Source: Metellina segmentata (lineage: Eukaryota > Arthropoda > Arachnida > Araneae > Tetragnathidae). From it: 64,000 bases of DNA. Positions 21,782 to 33,010 of the stretch are shown here, piece after piece. The notes beneath the pieces were generated by a model. That model was given only the letters and a program-made list of their open reading frames with translations, was not told the origin of the DNA and searched no databases. Position 1 is the first letter of the stretch. Each line of letters starts with the position of its first letter. The position numbers and the translations under genes are program-made. Location: assembly GCA_947359465.1 (NCBI GenBank), contig OX375880.1:23078714-23142713 (forward strand). The letters run 5' to 3'.

Positions 21782-22191
21782 ATAGATTTTCTGCGAACAT
21801 TTCCTACTTTTGTAATCAATTTATATCCTAATTTTTTTTAAATAAAATTGTTTACTCGAGTGGAGTTTGATTTAGTAAACATTGCGCCTATAAAGGGTTG
21901 AAGTAATAAAAATAATAAAACGAACTTAAAGAAATTGTGTTGATTCGTTTTTGGTCTTAGCAATGATTTATTACATCAATGGATCCCTGTTTCTCGTATA
22001 GATGAAACATAAAAATAAATTTCAATGGTTTTAAAATTTCATTTCTTACTGAACATGTTTACATCTTTTATATTTTTTGTTGTACCAATCCATCTGTAGA
22101 AGAATGAGAATTGCGATAAGATAAATGCAAGATGAATTTCGAAACTCAAATATATATATTATATACAATATTAAATTGCTTAGTTAAAATA
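21782..22191. other. AT-rich spacer
   Basis: Nothing identified. Confidence 0.4.
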
Positions 22192-23571
22192 CACTCATTG
22201 CCATAAAAGTTTGCGCACCAAAAAATAATTGTGGGATCGTAATGAAACTTGGCATGAAGGTACATGTCGGCCAGATATGTAAATGATTAGAAATGCAGCG
22301 TGATTGCTCATTGCGTAATGACACTAGAGGGCGTTGAACTTCGTTCTCCTTGGAATATAAAACAGATAAGCAGAGCTTGTTTGAGTGTACTTAATCTTTT
22401 GCAAAGGAAACGTTGAGGTAGGCATGCCGCCATCGAAGACAATATGAGCAGCTGTCAGAGTTCGAGAGGGGAAGAATTATCGGGATGATGAAAGCTGGGT
22501 GGTCAGCTCGGCAAGTAGCTCGTGAAGTAGGCCTTTCTGATTTTACTGTGAGGAGGTGTTGGGACCAGTGGACAGAAAAGAATTTATTTACACGGCGACC
22601 AGGCTCAGGACGCCCTTGACAGACCAGTCGTCGAAAAGACCGTCACATCATACGAAACGCACGCGTAGAGCCAACTGCCTCATTGATCGCTATCCAGACA
22701 CAGGCAGCACCTTCACTACGGCCCCCTGTGTCTTCCCAAACCATCGCAAGGCGCCCATTACGTGTGCTGCCAATGACAACTACCCACCGATGCCTCCGTT
22801 TGGAGTGGTGTTGCGCACGACGGAATTGGACTGCAACGGAATGTAACCAGGTCGTCTTCAGCGACGAATCTAGATTCAATTTGAGTAGTGATGACAATCG
22901 TGTTCGTGTGTGGAGGCCCCGTGGTGAACGCCTCAATCCTGCCTTCGCTTTACAGCGACACACCGCTCCCACAGCTGGTGTGATGGTACGGGGTGTCATT
23001 GCTTACGATACACGGTCACCCGTAATATTGATTCATGGCACAATGACAGCCCAGTGGTACGTCCTAGACATCCTTCAGCCACATGTGATGCCACTCATGG
23101 CAGGGCTCCCAGGAGCCATTTTTTAACAAGACAATGCTCGGCCACACACAGCAAGAAGTCACATGACTGCCTCCACCACATTACCACCCTTCCATGGCCT
23201 GCTCGATACCCAGATTTGTCACCAATCGAGCAGATGTTGATTTTTTCTGGGATCATTTGGGACGGAAAGTTGGACACCCTACGAACTTGGTCGAACTAGA
23301 TTCGCTCTTACAGCAACTGTGGAACTAGATGTCTCAGGACCTCATATGGAACTTGCATGCCTCAATGCCCGCTCGTATCGCATCATGCATTCGCGCTAGA
23401 GTCCAACAGAGTACTAAAACTTCCGTTCATTTGTACTTTTTTCTGCAATAAAGGATCGTTTTACTTTGATTTTCGAATCACTTACTTATATCAAAGTAGT
23501 TCTTACATGTGTAAAATTTCGTTTTATTTCGTTACTTTTTCTTGGTGCGCAAATTTTTATGGCAATGAGTG
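22192..23571. mobile_element. Complete Tc1-like transposon with TA duplication
   Basis: Ends CACTCATTGCCATAAAAGTT and inverse CACTCATTGCCATAAAAATT, continuing through TTGCGCACCAA; TA flanks at 22190-22191 and 23572-23573. 1380 bp, full length. Confidence 0.92.
22434..23424 (+). pseudogene. Tc1-like (DD34E) transposase, several disabling mutations
   Basis: The start at ATG 22434 is soon shifted in frame, then reads YEQLSEFERGRIIGMMKAGW and QVAREVGLSDFTVRRCWDQW (helix-turn-helix). GSGRP is followed by a stop near 22619. After another interval it runs RPLRVLPMTTTHRCLRLEWC, VVFSDESRFNL with the first catalytic Asp, and GVMVRGVIAYDTRSPVI. A stop sits immediately before QDNARPHTAR (second Asp), and a later frameshift precedes PIEQM (catalytic Glu). 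All catalytic residues are present in some frame, so decay is recent and by a few point events. Confidence 0.9.
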
Positions 23572-23573
23572 TA

Positions 23574-24062
23574 TTAAAGCATTTCCACGTGAAATGGGAA
23601 ATATATTTATTTGTGCCTTCGATAGCTTTTGTGAGGAATTCTAATTATTTTTAAAATGTATGCAAAATACTTAATTTTGATTATACAGAACTATTGTGTT
23701 TGTTGTACGTGCATCTTTAATACAACTTTCTACTGAAAAGGTTTTTATGCGTCGTTTTAATGAAAATTCAAACCAGTGTGTGATCAAACATTGCATAAGT
23801 ATTGGATAGGTATTTTAAAGTATTTATTATTTTAAATTAACCTTAGCGAGTGTCTAACAAAATGAAAAAACTGCAAACAGCTCATTATTCAATTGTATAG
23901 AAATAGAGAACGAAATTTAAGTTCTCTTTCGACCTAAATCTAAGCAATTATCGCAACTAAAAATCATTTTTGGAAACATCTGCTTGACTCTCTAGATTTT
24001 GCTTTTAATCTATATAGCTAATCTATGTAGGACCGCCACCAATAGCTCGGTATTAATCTAGT
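23574..24062. other. AT-rich spacer
   Basis: No gene or element recognised. Confidence 0.4.
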
Positions 24063-25215
24063 GGGGGTGACCAATCTTTTACATACCATGCGTCAATTGT
24101 TTGCACATACGAGTTCAGATTAGGAATGCGACATCGATAGCAAAACATCGATGTTTTGAAGCATCGATGTTCAAAATTAAAACATCGATGTTGATAATAC
24201 ATCGCCCCCAAACCATCGATGTTTTTAAAATTCAGTGTATTTAAACTTGTTTCCCCATTTCTTAAAACTGGTTTAGCAACTAGTGATGCGACATCGGCTC
24301 CAATACATCGATGTTTTTTTTATAAAACATCAATGTTTTTAAAACATTGACATCGATGCCGTTTCTCTACTTTTCAGACCCTTCACCCTTAGTCACTTTG
24401 GTCTAAAAGTATGTTCAATTTGCTGACTATAAAAATTATGCTACTTGGTTATTTTTAAAAATTTTATAACGGTACTTCTTTCATTTAAAAATAAAACATC
24501 GACAACGTGAAAACATCGACACGTATAAACATCGATGTTACAAAAACATCGACCCCAATACATCGATGTTAAATACATCGATGTTTTTTTAAAAGACATC
24601 GATGTTTTGAAAACATCGACATTGATGTCGCATCCCTAATTCAGACACGCCTTAGGATATAATCTAATTTTAGATTGTCCAGGCATGCTCTTTTACTTTT
24701 TCACATATGTCTGACCTTCTTGTTTTACCATGCAAGGACTCAAGACTGCAATTTGCAAGACTCCTCTGTGCCATGACTATTCGGTTGTGGCACAGAGCGG
24801 CTTACAGAACGCTTGTGAACAATTTTATTTATTTGCTACCATTCCTTATATACACCTCTCTTACACTCTCATCATTGTGACGTACTATCGGCGTCATCTG
24901 ATGGCTTCCTGCAATTTGGATATTATTCTTGAAAATGTGTGCGATAATTCCATAGGGGAAATTTTTACTTTAGAGTTCGATTTCCGTGTGACTCTGAATT
25001 ATCCTTAATTTATGGACATGAGTGTATTTGGAGACACGGCTTAGTAATTTCTGAATTCTGAACAAATTAACTGAGAGTACTGGTGTTCAAAATATGAAGA
25101 TGGATTCAGTTATGGCTCCTACTTCAAACGAATAAGTAGGCGCAAGGATACGGTGCGCCGCTTGTAAACATCCATTGTGCCACATTTGGCGCATGCGCCA
25201 CAGGTTGGTCACTCC
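24063..25215. mobile_element. hAT-like element, decayed, with nested MITE
   Basis: The left end GGGGGTGACCAATCT and the inverted right end CAGGAGTGACCAACCTGTGG with GCGCATGCGCC form imperfect TIRs. A related end lies at 52144. No intact transposase; target duplication not detectable. It hosts the MITE at 24121-24638. Confidence 0.55.
24121..24638. mobile_element. hAT-like MITE built from CATCGATG palindromes
   Basis: The ends TAGGAATGCGACATCGAT and, inverted, TAGGGATGCGACATCAAT are flanked by GTTCAGAT and ATTCAGAC, sharing 6 core bases of an 8-bp duplication. Inside are about ten exact CATCGATG palindromes, mostly as ACATCGATGTT, and further one-mismatch versions. A second internal TAGTGATGCGACATCG at 24281 suggests a partial internal duplication or nested copy. 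Confidence 0.75.
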
Positions 25216-25244
25216 TGATCTTTTGTAAAGTTAATTACAACCGT

Positions 25245-25560
25245 AATATTGAACCATGGTCAGATGACAAAGTATTAAGTGCGGAAGAACGGTGAAATTG
25301 CTTGAAAGAAACTTCTTTCGCAAATCGAATTTCAAGTATTTGATACCCGATGGTAATAGTAATTGATTAATGATTAACATCGCATTGGAACAACACAACG
25401 GATTAATGCCAACGATCCGGGATAAAACCACAAGGTGAAGATCCGAGGACAACATCACGTAATTTTGATCCACTGTCAGATGGCGAAGTAAATTATTTGA
25501 GCTGGTACCCCACTCCACCAACATGAGGACATTTGAGGTCACAAAGTTTTCCTTTCTATT
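25245..25560 (-). mobile_element. Two degraded SINE fragments
   Basis: 25250-25285 and 25373-25540 match the minus strand of the SINE body: GGAACAACACAACGG, GATCCGAGGACAAC, and ACCCCACTCCACCAA-type blocks. Head and tail are lost. Confidence 0.6.
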
Positions 25561-25763
25561 TAACCGAAAGCATATCCATTACATTCGGCTAACTTACATT
25601 CCAATCTAATTGCAGAGTTATTAGAAATGAATCATCCGATTTAAAAATTCCATATTTTCAAAAATAGGCTACACAGAACAATAAGTAATACATCAATACA
25701 AAGGGAAAATATGGAAGTTTCATATTGTGAAGAATAGATGGCACTCGTGTATTCTTCGTGAAG

Positions 25764-27703
25764 ATATTTCACGAAAGCTGCTTTAGGAGCTTTTCAGCGG
25801 CAGAAGTGATAATAGTGTCCGAGGGTCAGAAAGCTTTTAGTGTGCTGTCGTTTGCACGATGCGGATCTGTAATTACCGTTCAGCGTGAGTTTCGTAAAAA
25901 GGAACGAATTAATCCACCTTCGGCTCAGAGTATTCGAAGGTGTTATCATCAGTTTGAGAGTAGTGGATGTCTTTGTAAAGGGAAAAGTGAAGGGCGACCA
26001 GGCATATCTGCGGGAAAATGTTGAAAGAGACGCTTTTCTACGAAGCCCAACGAAATCAACTGTTTGAGCCAGTCAAGAACTGGGCATTCCACAGCCTATT
26101 GTTTAGCGAGTGTTAAGGCAAAAATTGTGTTCCAGGCCATACAAAGTGCAATCATTGCACTTGCAAACACTGAGGCCTAGTGATAACGAACAACGATTAC
26201 ATTTTTTTTCTCTACATGCTGGAGGCTATGGAAGTGGATGATTTCTTTCACCAGACTTGTTTTCAGTGTGAATGGGGGGGGGGGTGAACCGTCATAACGT
26301 GCGCATATTGGGCTCCACTATCCTCATACCTGGATTGAAGATGAACGTGACTCACTAAAAATGAACGTTTTTTGTGCGATGTCCGTATCAAATATATATG
26401 GACCATTCTTTTTGCGGAAAAAACAGTCACTGCCAGTACCTATTTGGATATGTTGCAAATCTGGCTTTTCCCCCAGATAAAGGAAGATCTCTGCAACTTC
26501 GTTTTCCAACACGATGGGGCATCATCCCACTAGAAGCGGCTCAATCCTATGATAGTACTTTACGCAAGTCCAATTTGATTGGCTAGTTTCACGTGCTTGG
26601 CTTCACTTGGATATCTCGCCAATCTGATTGTTGCAGTAACCATTTGATTTTGAATATGCGCGTTGTTTCGTAGAAATACAATACATACACTAGCGTACAG
26701 CGTAAGTGTCCGACAAGTTGACTCTGATTTGCTCCTCATTTTCATATATATGTTGTATGGTTGTTGTTAGTAGTATTTCTTGCAAACTTATATTAAAGGG
26801 TACTTATACTTTAAAGAGCTTCTTTTCGTGAAGTAACGATGGCCTAACGGCTAAAGTCACCCACATTCAGATTAGCGTCGGCAGCGGAGGATGACTACCC
26901 CAGCTGGCGGAAAACTTTTTAGATCCTCCAAATTATTTTTAAAAAATTCCAATTTAATTCCTTTTCATTCTAATTTACTTTTCCCAATTTTTAATACCCT
27001 TTTTATATTTTTCCAAGCTTCCGTTGATTTTACATAAATAATCTAAGAACCACTGCTGAACTCACTACCAGCTGATATTTTTCCGCCCCTCTGCCGTCCC
27101 CTTTGCTTTAGGATGATTGTGTCGTATCCACCGCTGGCTTAGGACCATTCTGATGTAACAAAAAGCATACATAAAACACTAACTTATATAATTATTAACT
27201 TATATAATAAAAGGATACAATTTTCGGCTCCCACCTCTACCCACCCATAGCCATGGATCTGAAAAGAAAAGAAGAAAGCAGAAAGGAAGAGATAAATCGC
27301 CAACAACTATAAACCTTGATGACATACGTATCTAGGTCATGTGATCCGATTAGCCAATCAAGTTGGACTTGCGTAAAGTAGTATCATAGGATTGAGGCGC
27401 CTGTCATCCCACTGGGCTACAGAGGTTCTTCGTTTCCTTAACACGGAGTTACCTCGCAGTTGGATCGGTCGCAGTGAACCAGATGACTTGATGTTACATA
27501 GCTGGCCACCTAGGTCTCCTGATATAACCCCATGCAATTTCTTCCTTTGGGGGTTTGTAAAAGATAAAGTGTATGTGCCACTATTACCCACAAATTTATG
27601 TGAACTTAAATAACGGATTTCTGCTGCTGTACAATCAATTACCACTGACACTTTACAACGTGTATGGCAGGAATTTACTACCGTCTTGACATTGTACGTG
27701 TAG
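25764..27703 (+). pseudogene. mariner-like transposase, split by a nested element
   Basis: The N-terminal helix-turn-helix domain reads QKAFSVLSFARCGSVITVQR ... SIRRCYHQFESSGC with KGKSEGRPG at its end. Frameshifts and stops follow through KSTV and LRQKLCSRPYK-like sequence. FAEKTVTASTYLDMLQIW and FQHDGASSH (second catalytic Asp motif) lead to 26531. The coding sequence resumes after the insertion at 27404 with WATEVLRFLNTELPRSWIGR, then PPRSPDITPCNFFLWGFVKD (third Asp) and TLQRVWQEF, stopping at 27701-27703. Multiple disablements exist besides the insertion. Confidence 0.88.
26532..27403. mobile_element. Long-TIR element (E2 family), inserted into the mariner
   Basis: TCATCCCACT at 26522-26531 recurs at 27404-27413, a 10-bp direct repeat. 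The inverted repeats contain CAATCCTATGATAGTACTTT and ACGCAAGTCCAA(T/C)TTGATTGG, over 40 bp. Long TIRs and a 9-10 bp duplication suggest a Mutator-like origin. A second copy surrounds the nest at 45842-49620. No coding region. Confidence 0.82.
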
Positions 27704-27843
27704 TTAAAAAAAACTCTTATCAAATACTCTTGTAAAAAAAAAATTCCATATTTTTCCTTTGTATGCATGTATTACTTATCATTCTGTGTCGTTTATGAAA
27801 ATATAGCATTTTGAAATCGGATGAATAATTTTGTAAAACCCTG

Positions 27844-28071
27844 TAGGATGGTTCCGGTTTGAAGAATCAGTATATGTGTTAGGGCAAATTCGTTCTTTTG
27901 TCTTGATCTTCTGAACTATCTCCTTGAATAAATTTTGAAGATGTGATTGTCAAGACAATTTGATTTTCGGTCAGTAACACTCCGAAAATAAGAACAACTT
28001 ATGAAGAACCTTTTCAGCTACTCAACCTTTCAGATATCAGAACATTACTCCCCGAAACTCGGCTGAGTTAT
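27844..28071. other. Spacer
   Basis: Nothing identified. Confidence 0.4.
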
Positions 28072-29139
28072 GGGTCATTCTTGCAAAATAGGCAAAATTC
28101 ATGTCCCTTCAAAATTTATAGAATTCTATCACTTTGAAGATTTTGACAACTTTCAAGAATAGTTTAGGATCACTTTTATAATCTACAGAATTAAAAAATT
28201 AATGACATATTTTTTTTATTTTATTCATTTTTAAAACTTTAAAATATCAAATATAATTGTCCTGGCATGTCCCTGAGTGAAATTTTACAATTTCTTCATT
28301 CATTAGGGTTTTAATATTTATTTATATATTCTTGTAAAATAATTTATTCTGCTTCTTTATACATTTGAAAGGTTATTAGTTACAATAATGGAAATAATAT
28401 TGCAAAAATTTCCAAAAGTAACTTCAATAACTATTGTCCCAAGTAATATCATCATTTTCCTGGCATCTCAGATATCATTATGTGGGCAATTAATAGATGA
28501 CAGCACTGAGTTAAAAGAATACTTTTCAAGTAATCTGGGGTTGAGGTTATTTAAATAAATAACTGCCATTTTGAAAAGTTATCAACTTTTTTTTTTGGTC
28601 AGCACATACAAGTTCAGAGTTTAAGGTTTATGTATATTGAAGATCATTTTCCTGGCTTTGATAAAAATTAAATGTTTGTAGTAAATTTTTAATTTGTTTT
28701 ATTATCAAGTGTATAAAAGATATTTCTTAAATGTGTGTGAAATTCAAACTGAAAATTTTAAGGGTTCATCCATTAAACCCTGAACAAGCCTATTTCATCA
28801 TTATCCTGGCCATCATTGTCCTACCTTTAACATACCAAGTCAATGATGTCAAGACAGGAAAATGATGTTTTATATTCAGTATTTTATAAATATTTAAATT
28901 ATTAACTGAAGACAAATATATTCTTTACTTTTAACTATTAACTTTTGATTATTTATTATCCATTGTAATTTTTTTAATAGTAAAATACCTTATAATGGGC
29001 TTGAAATTTTGAAACTTATTTGTTTCTTTTATTTAAAACATAATGTTTTTGTCATTGCACCTAAAAATGTCTAGATATTACTAAATATCCTTTATCACAT
29101 GCTCTTTTTTTATAAGTTGTAAACAATATATGGACAGAT

Positions 29140-29253
29140 ATGAGTGGTAAAAAGAAACAAACATATGAGGAAAGGTTGTTAAAGAAAAGGATAGCTGAGA
29201 AACGTCGTCAGGAGCATATTAAAAAAAATTCTATAACGTTTGATACAAGATAA
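29140..29253 (+). pseudogene. Lysine-rich coding remnant, N-terminal piece
   Basis: From ATG 29140: MSGKKKQTYEERLLKKRIAE, continuing KRRQEHIKKN, stop TAA at 29251. It is strongly basic and helical in composition, consistent with the start of a transposon-encoded DNA-binding protein. I do not recognise the family. Just downstream the sequence continues with codon-like bias (IEEACEIYVNQKKKG), suggesting the stop is a disabling mutation. Confidence 0.4.
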
Positions 29254-29751
29254 ATTGAAGAGGCATGTGAAATATATGTTAACCAAAAGAAGAAAGGAGT
29301 GGTAAACCCTATGTGACATAATAACTATTATATCGAGTCCATTTCAATTTTGAACATATATTTATTACAAGACAGGACACTGACACAAAGACGATGAAAC
29401 ACAAAGAGAAGTGAGAGGTTATTTCGACGTGGTCTTTCTGATACCACGTTCCAAGCCAATCTGACGAATTCCCCATCGGGTAGGGAAGACGCGCATTACA
29501 ATTTCCCTTTCATAGGGATTATCTGGAGATCTGTGGCTAAGTTGCCACACCCTATAGCTAAAATGAGTTCGAGGCAGAAAAGGGAAATTATAAAGGAAAG
29601 AAAATTCAAAACTCTATCGCTTGAACCAAAAATTGTCTTCCTATAGAATTGGCTACCCAAACCAAGTGAAAGTGGTATAGATATTCAACTTCCAGGTTCT
29701 TCAAACCCAGACACAACAAGAGATGATAATGTTAAGAAAAAAAGTTAATGA

Positions 29752-29882
29752 AAAAAGTTAGAAGAGATAGAGCAGAGACCTACATTTGTATAAAGAAACT
29801 GGAAGAAAAATTTAAAAAATATACAAAGCAAATGGAAAAACACAAAAAGAAATACTACAGATCAAAAATAGCTGAGAATTGA
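29752..29882 (+). pseudogene. Basic coiled-coil coding remnant
   Basis: Open frame rich in Lys/Glu: KKLEEKFKKYTKQMEKHKKK, then YYRSKIAEN and TGA at 29880. A plausible coiled coil within the same TIR element as the remnant at 29140. Probably part of the same decayed gene; not assigned to a family. Confidence 0.35.
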
Positions 29883-30333
29883 TTGCAGTAATTTAACACC
29901 GCACAGCAAAACACGTAATCTGTTAAAAAAGCATAAAAGTTGCAGTAATAGCTATCCTCAATGTTCCTACTTTCTAATAATACTTAAATATTCGGGAATC
30001 CATAATTTCCTGAAGTGTCATGTTCCTAGTAAGTTTATTTATGTACTTAATCAGCTGAATTAAAAATACATGGTCATATGAAATGTTCAACAAGAAATTT
30101 ATATATTTTTTTCTATTTTCATCATTGTCCTGGCAGGTTCGTCATTGTCCTGCCTTCCAATATTTTGAAATATTTTTTTCCTTAGCAAAATGTTAACAAT
30201 TTAGATTGCTGATATTTTTAATTTACTTAATGAACATGGTAGAAAATTATTAGGCCAAAAAAATAAAGTTTTAAAAACCTTCGATTGAAAAAATTTTAAG
30301 AAGCCAATTTTTCCTATTTCACAAGAATGACCC

Positions 30334-30665
30334 TTATATAGCTTGCATTTTTTGCAAAGATATTTTAACTAATCTTGAAATCGTATTCTCAGTGATGAAC
30401 AATATTTGATTTGTAGAAGGTATAATGGCCGAATTGATAGTGGGAGAGGCTTATTGCAAATTACACATTAAACTAGATCGAGAGTTCTCTCTTCTCTATA
30501 TATTATATGTTGACGAAATAATGTGTTGCCTATTAAACCAATATAATCTCGATTAACAGATGGATTCTTTGGCAATAGTGTAAAATTCATTTTACCGAAA
30601 TTGTCCAAAGAATAGAAGAATGAATTCATATTTGATTCTAATTGTTTCCTAAGAGTTTGTAACAT
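30334..30665. other. Spacer
   Basis: AT-rich; nothing identified. Confidence 0.4.
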
Positions 30666-30668
30666 TAA

Positions 30669-31098
30669 GGCCCGGTTCACACATCCGGTATTTCAACGTG
30701 TGGCGCCGCTGTGGCAACGCAAGTGCGGTCTGAGATACATTCGATCCAATGGAGTAGTGCACACGTGCCTCCAGCTACGCACGTCCAACTTACGTGCAAT
30801 TTGTACCGAAGTTCCCCACGGCGCCGCACACGCTTCTCCGGTCTGAAGTACCTTGTTTTCATACATAAATGGAATATAAATAATAATTAATATATGGTTG
30901 CATTCAGTAACGTCTATTTTGTTAGAAAATATACTTTTTTACACAAAGTAAGAGAAATAAACACGTTTTCTTCGATAGAATATTTATCGCAATAGCACGA
31001 AATGAGAACTTGCATCATTTCACTGTTATGTGTGCATACTTGGGCTTCGATGCCGCAGCGGCGCCGCACGTTGAAAAACCGGATGTGTGCACCGGGCC
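30669..31098. mobile_element. Harbinger-like MITE, complete copy
   Basis: The left end GGCCCGGTTCACACATCCGG and inverted right end GGCCCGGTGCACACATCCGG differ at one position. Flanks are TAA at 30666-30668 and 31099-31101. A 3-bp TWA duplication with a GG-initial TIR is the Harbinger pattern. GC-rich GGCGCCGC blocks lie near both ends. No transposase. Confidence 0.88.
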
Positions 31099-31101
31099 TA
31101 A

Positions 31102-31439
31102 TAGTGTATGGACGAAGGCCAGGAATAAAATCAATTGGTAAATGCGGAATCGGAAGTCAGACTAAACAGTGAATCGTGTACAGAATTTGGGAACTTTTTT
31201 AATGCGGACCCACTGGGGAAACAATTGGTTAAGGCAGCAGAGTGAAAAGAAATACTATTGGAAAAACTCATAACAATATAATTACAGATTTCTTACTTTT
31301 AGATTTTGATTTATCATTATTACTATGTATGTAAGAGGACCATCAGGATCGTATAATAATTAAAATACAAAAAGCATAAAAACTATTATTATTTTTTTAC
31401 ATATTTTTTGTACGTACAATAATTTTCTGAATAAAAAAA
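31102..31439. other. Spacer
   Basis: Nothing identified. Confidence 0.4.
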
Positions 31440-31565
31440 TACACTATCTACCAATAAAAATTCGGACACAAATGCAGATGACGATATTTGTTGTCCTGAT
31501 ATACGCCACGCCCTCCGTCGTTAAATATCGTGTAGGAAACAACATTGGCATTTTTCGCATGCAAG

Positions 31566-32726
31566 ATGCCACGAAGTGCAGAGTTATCTGATTTCGAGAT
31601 AGGTGTAATCGTCGGGTACCACAGAAATGGCCGATTCTTAAGAGACATAGCTAGCGAGCTGAATTACTCAAAATCGAAAGTGGCCTATGTTATTCAGGCT
31701 TCGTCATCTGACCGTGGTTCAAAATTACGAGGTGTTGTCCTCGGGTCTTTCCCTTAAGGGACTGATCCCGGACCGTCTAGTACGACGTTAACTAAAAAAT
31801 TACCAATTAATTACCTATGTTATTCAGAAGTGGAAGGTGTGCGGTGATTGTCGGAATGTGCCCCGAGTCGGCAGAGCCACGAAATGGAAGATAGAGACCG
31901 ACGAGTATTGTCCAGAGAAATTCGCAAGAACCGCATCCTACCGATGGCCCACATACTCCAGAAGTTTCAACAGGCATCCGGGAGTGTTGTTTCGATTAAT
32001 ACCATCCGTAAGGAAGCACATCTGCTTGGTTTTAATGGTCGTGTTGCCGCCTATAGGTCTTTGATCACAAAGTCCAACGGCGCTGCTCGGTTAAATAAGG
32101 GCAAAGCACGTCGAAAGTGGATCGTAGATCAGTGGAAATGGGTTCTCTGGAGCAACGAACCAAGGTTCAACCTCTACCATTCGGATGGCAGGGTCTGGGT
32201 CTGAAGTCTAGCTGGAGAACGAATCCTGCCAGAATGCATTGTCCCCACAGTAAAGTTAGGCGGAGGTGGAATTATGGTCTGAGGTTCTTTCTCCTGGTAT
32301 AGACAAGGACCCTTGGTCCAAATTCATGGTAAGCTCAACGCCGAGGCCTACTGCACGATTTTGGAGGACAGTGGGGTCCCTACGTTGTGGCAGTTTTACG
32401 GGTTGGACCCATGTTACTTTCAGGACGACAACGCCAGCTGTCATGTTGCGAGGTCCATCATGGATTGGTATGGTGACAATGGGGTTAACCGAATGGACTG
32501 GCTTGCCCAGAGCTCAGACCTGAACCCTATCTAGAACCTCTGGGACGAGTTGGATCGCCGAATTAAAGGGTGCAACAACCGTCCAAAATCGGTGAAGGAA
32601 CTTACGTGTCTTCGCCAAAACGAGTGGAAGAAAATATCACTAGCCGTCATACAAGGGCTTGTGGAAAGCATGCCCCGGAGGGTTGAGGCTGTAATTGCCT
32701 CTCGTGGAGGCTCTACCAACTATTGA
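31566..32726 (+). pseudogene. Tc1-like transposase interrupted by a SINE and other lesions
   Basis: From ATG 31566: MPRSAELSDFEIGVIVGYHR and DIASELNYSKSKVAYVIQ (helix-turn-helix), where a 5'-truncated SINE (31698-31813) is inserted. After it the frame shifts to RRVLSREIRKNRILPMAHIL and VSINTIRKEAHLLGFNGR. WVLWSNEPRFNLY has lost the first catalytic Asp (SDE to SNE), and a stop follows RVWV. GGGGIMV precedes another stop, then CYFQDDNASCHVARS (second Asp). SSDLNPI is followed by a stop where the catalytic Glu should be, then NLWDELDRRIKG. The reading ends at TGA 32724. Related to the remnant at 8461. Confidence 0.9.
31698..31813 (+). mobile_element. 5'-truncated SINE with 14-bp target duplication
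   Basis: Flanked by CCTATGTTATTCAG at 31684-31697 and 31814-31827. It holds only the 3' part of the SINE (TCATCTGACCGTGGTTC ... CTAGTACGACGTTAACT) and a TTACCAATTAATTA tail. Truncation plus a long duplication indicates LINE-mediated retrotransposition. Confidence 0.93.
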
Positions 32727-32879
32727 ATTTGAATAAATTTTGCTTTTCTTTTTTTTATCACAGGTGTGCAAATACTTATTGGTAGATAGTGTATATATTT
32801 CGCAGTTTAGGGCAATATGACCCGGAATTGTCTCTGAAAAAGTTGGAAACCCTGGTGTCAGTAGGTGGTAAAGGAGGTA

Positions 32880-33010
32880 AGTAGGTTGTTAATTAACATC
32901 ACACTGGAGGAACACAACTGGTTATTGGTGAAGTTTCGGGCTCTATCCCAAATGGTTAAGAATACGACAGGACGAAATAAGGAGTCATTAATGAACTGGC
33001 TGCTACACAC
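32880..33010 (-). mobile_element. Degraded SINE 3' fragment
   Basis: GGAACACAACTGGTTATTG and flanking bases resemble the inverted SINE tail (GAGCAACACAACGGGCTATTG). Strongly diverged. Confidence 0.45.

Larger units (their letters stand above)
25613..27843. mobile_element. mariner-type element with long TIRs, hosting a nested element
   Basis: Left CAGAGTTATTAGAAATGAAT and right (inverted) CAGGGTTTTACAAAATTATT begin extended inverted repeats containing CATCCGATTT and AATAAGTAATACAT. Excluding the insertion at 26532-27403 and one copy of its target duplication, it is about 1.35 kb, a normal mariner size. Confidence 0.82.
28072..30333. mobile_element. 2.26-kb TIR element with repeated subterminal motifs
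   Basis: The ends GGGTCATTCTTG and inverse are identical over 12 bp and continue with mismatches (AAATAGG, AAAATT). The flanks TTAT at 28068-28071 and 30334-30337 give a 4-bp duplication. Copies of CATT(N)TCCTGGC or CTGCC occur near 28258, 28449, 28644, 28803, 28813, 28850 (inverted), 30121 and 30141, near both ends. Short lysine-rich coding remnants lie inside. The superfamily is not identified; TTAA-type groups (piggyBac/Kolobok) are one possibility. Confidence 0.7.
31442..32791. mobile_element. Complete Tc1-like transposon with TA duplication
   Basis: Inverted ends CACTATCTACCAATAAAAAT and CACTATCTACCAATAAGTAT, flanked by TA (31440-31441, 32792-32793). 1350 bp including a small SINE insertion. 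Confidence 0.92.

Noticed and set aside
22643..22999. 118-codon minus-strand frame
   Set aside because: Antisense to the Tc1 transposase between 22434 and 23424.
24130..24620. Cluster of ATCGAT sites as a transcriptional enhancer
   Set aside because: The sites lie within a TIR-bounded element with near-matching flanks, so a MITE explains them; regulatory use is only a possibility.
29300..29570. Possible solo LTR inside the 28072 element
   Set aside because: Composition changes here and a TG start could be drawn, but I could not find matching ends or a target duplication.
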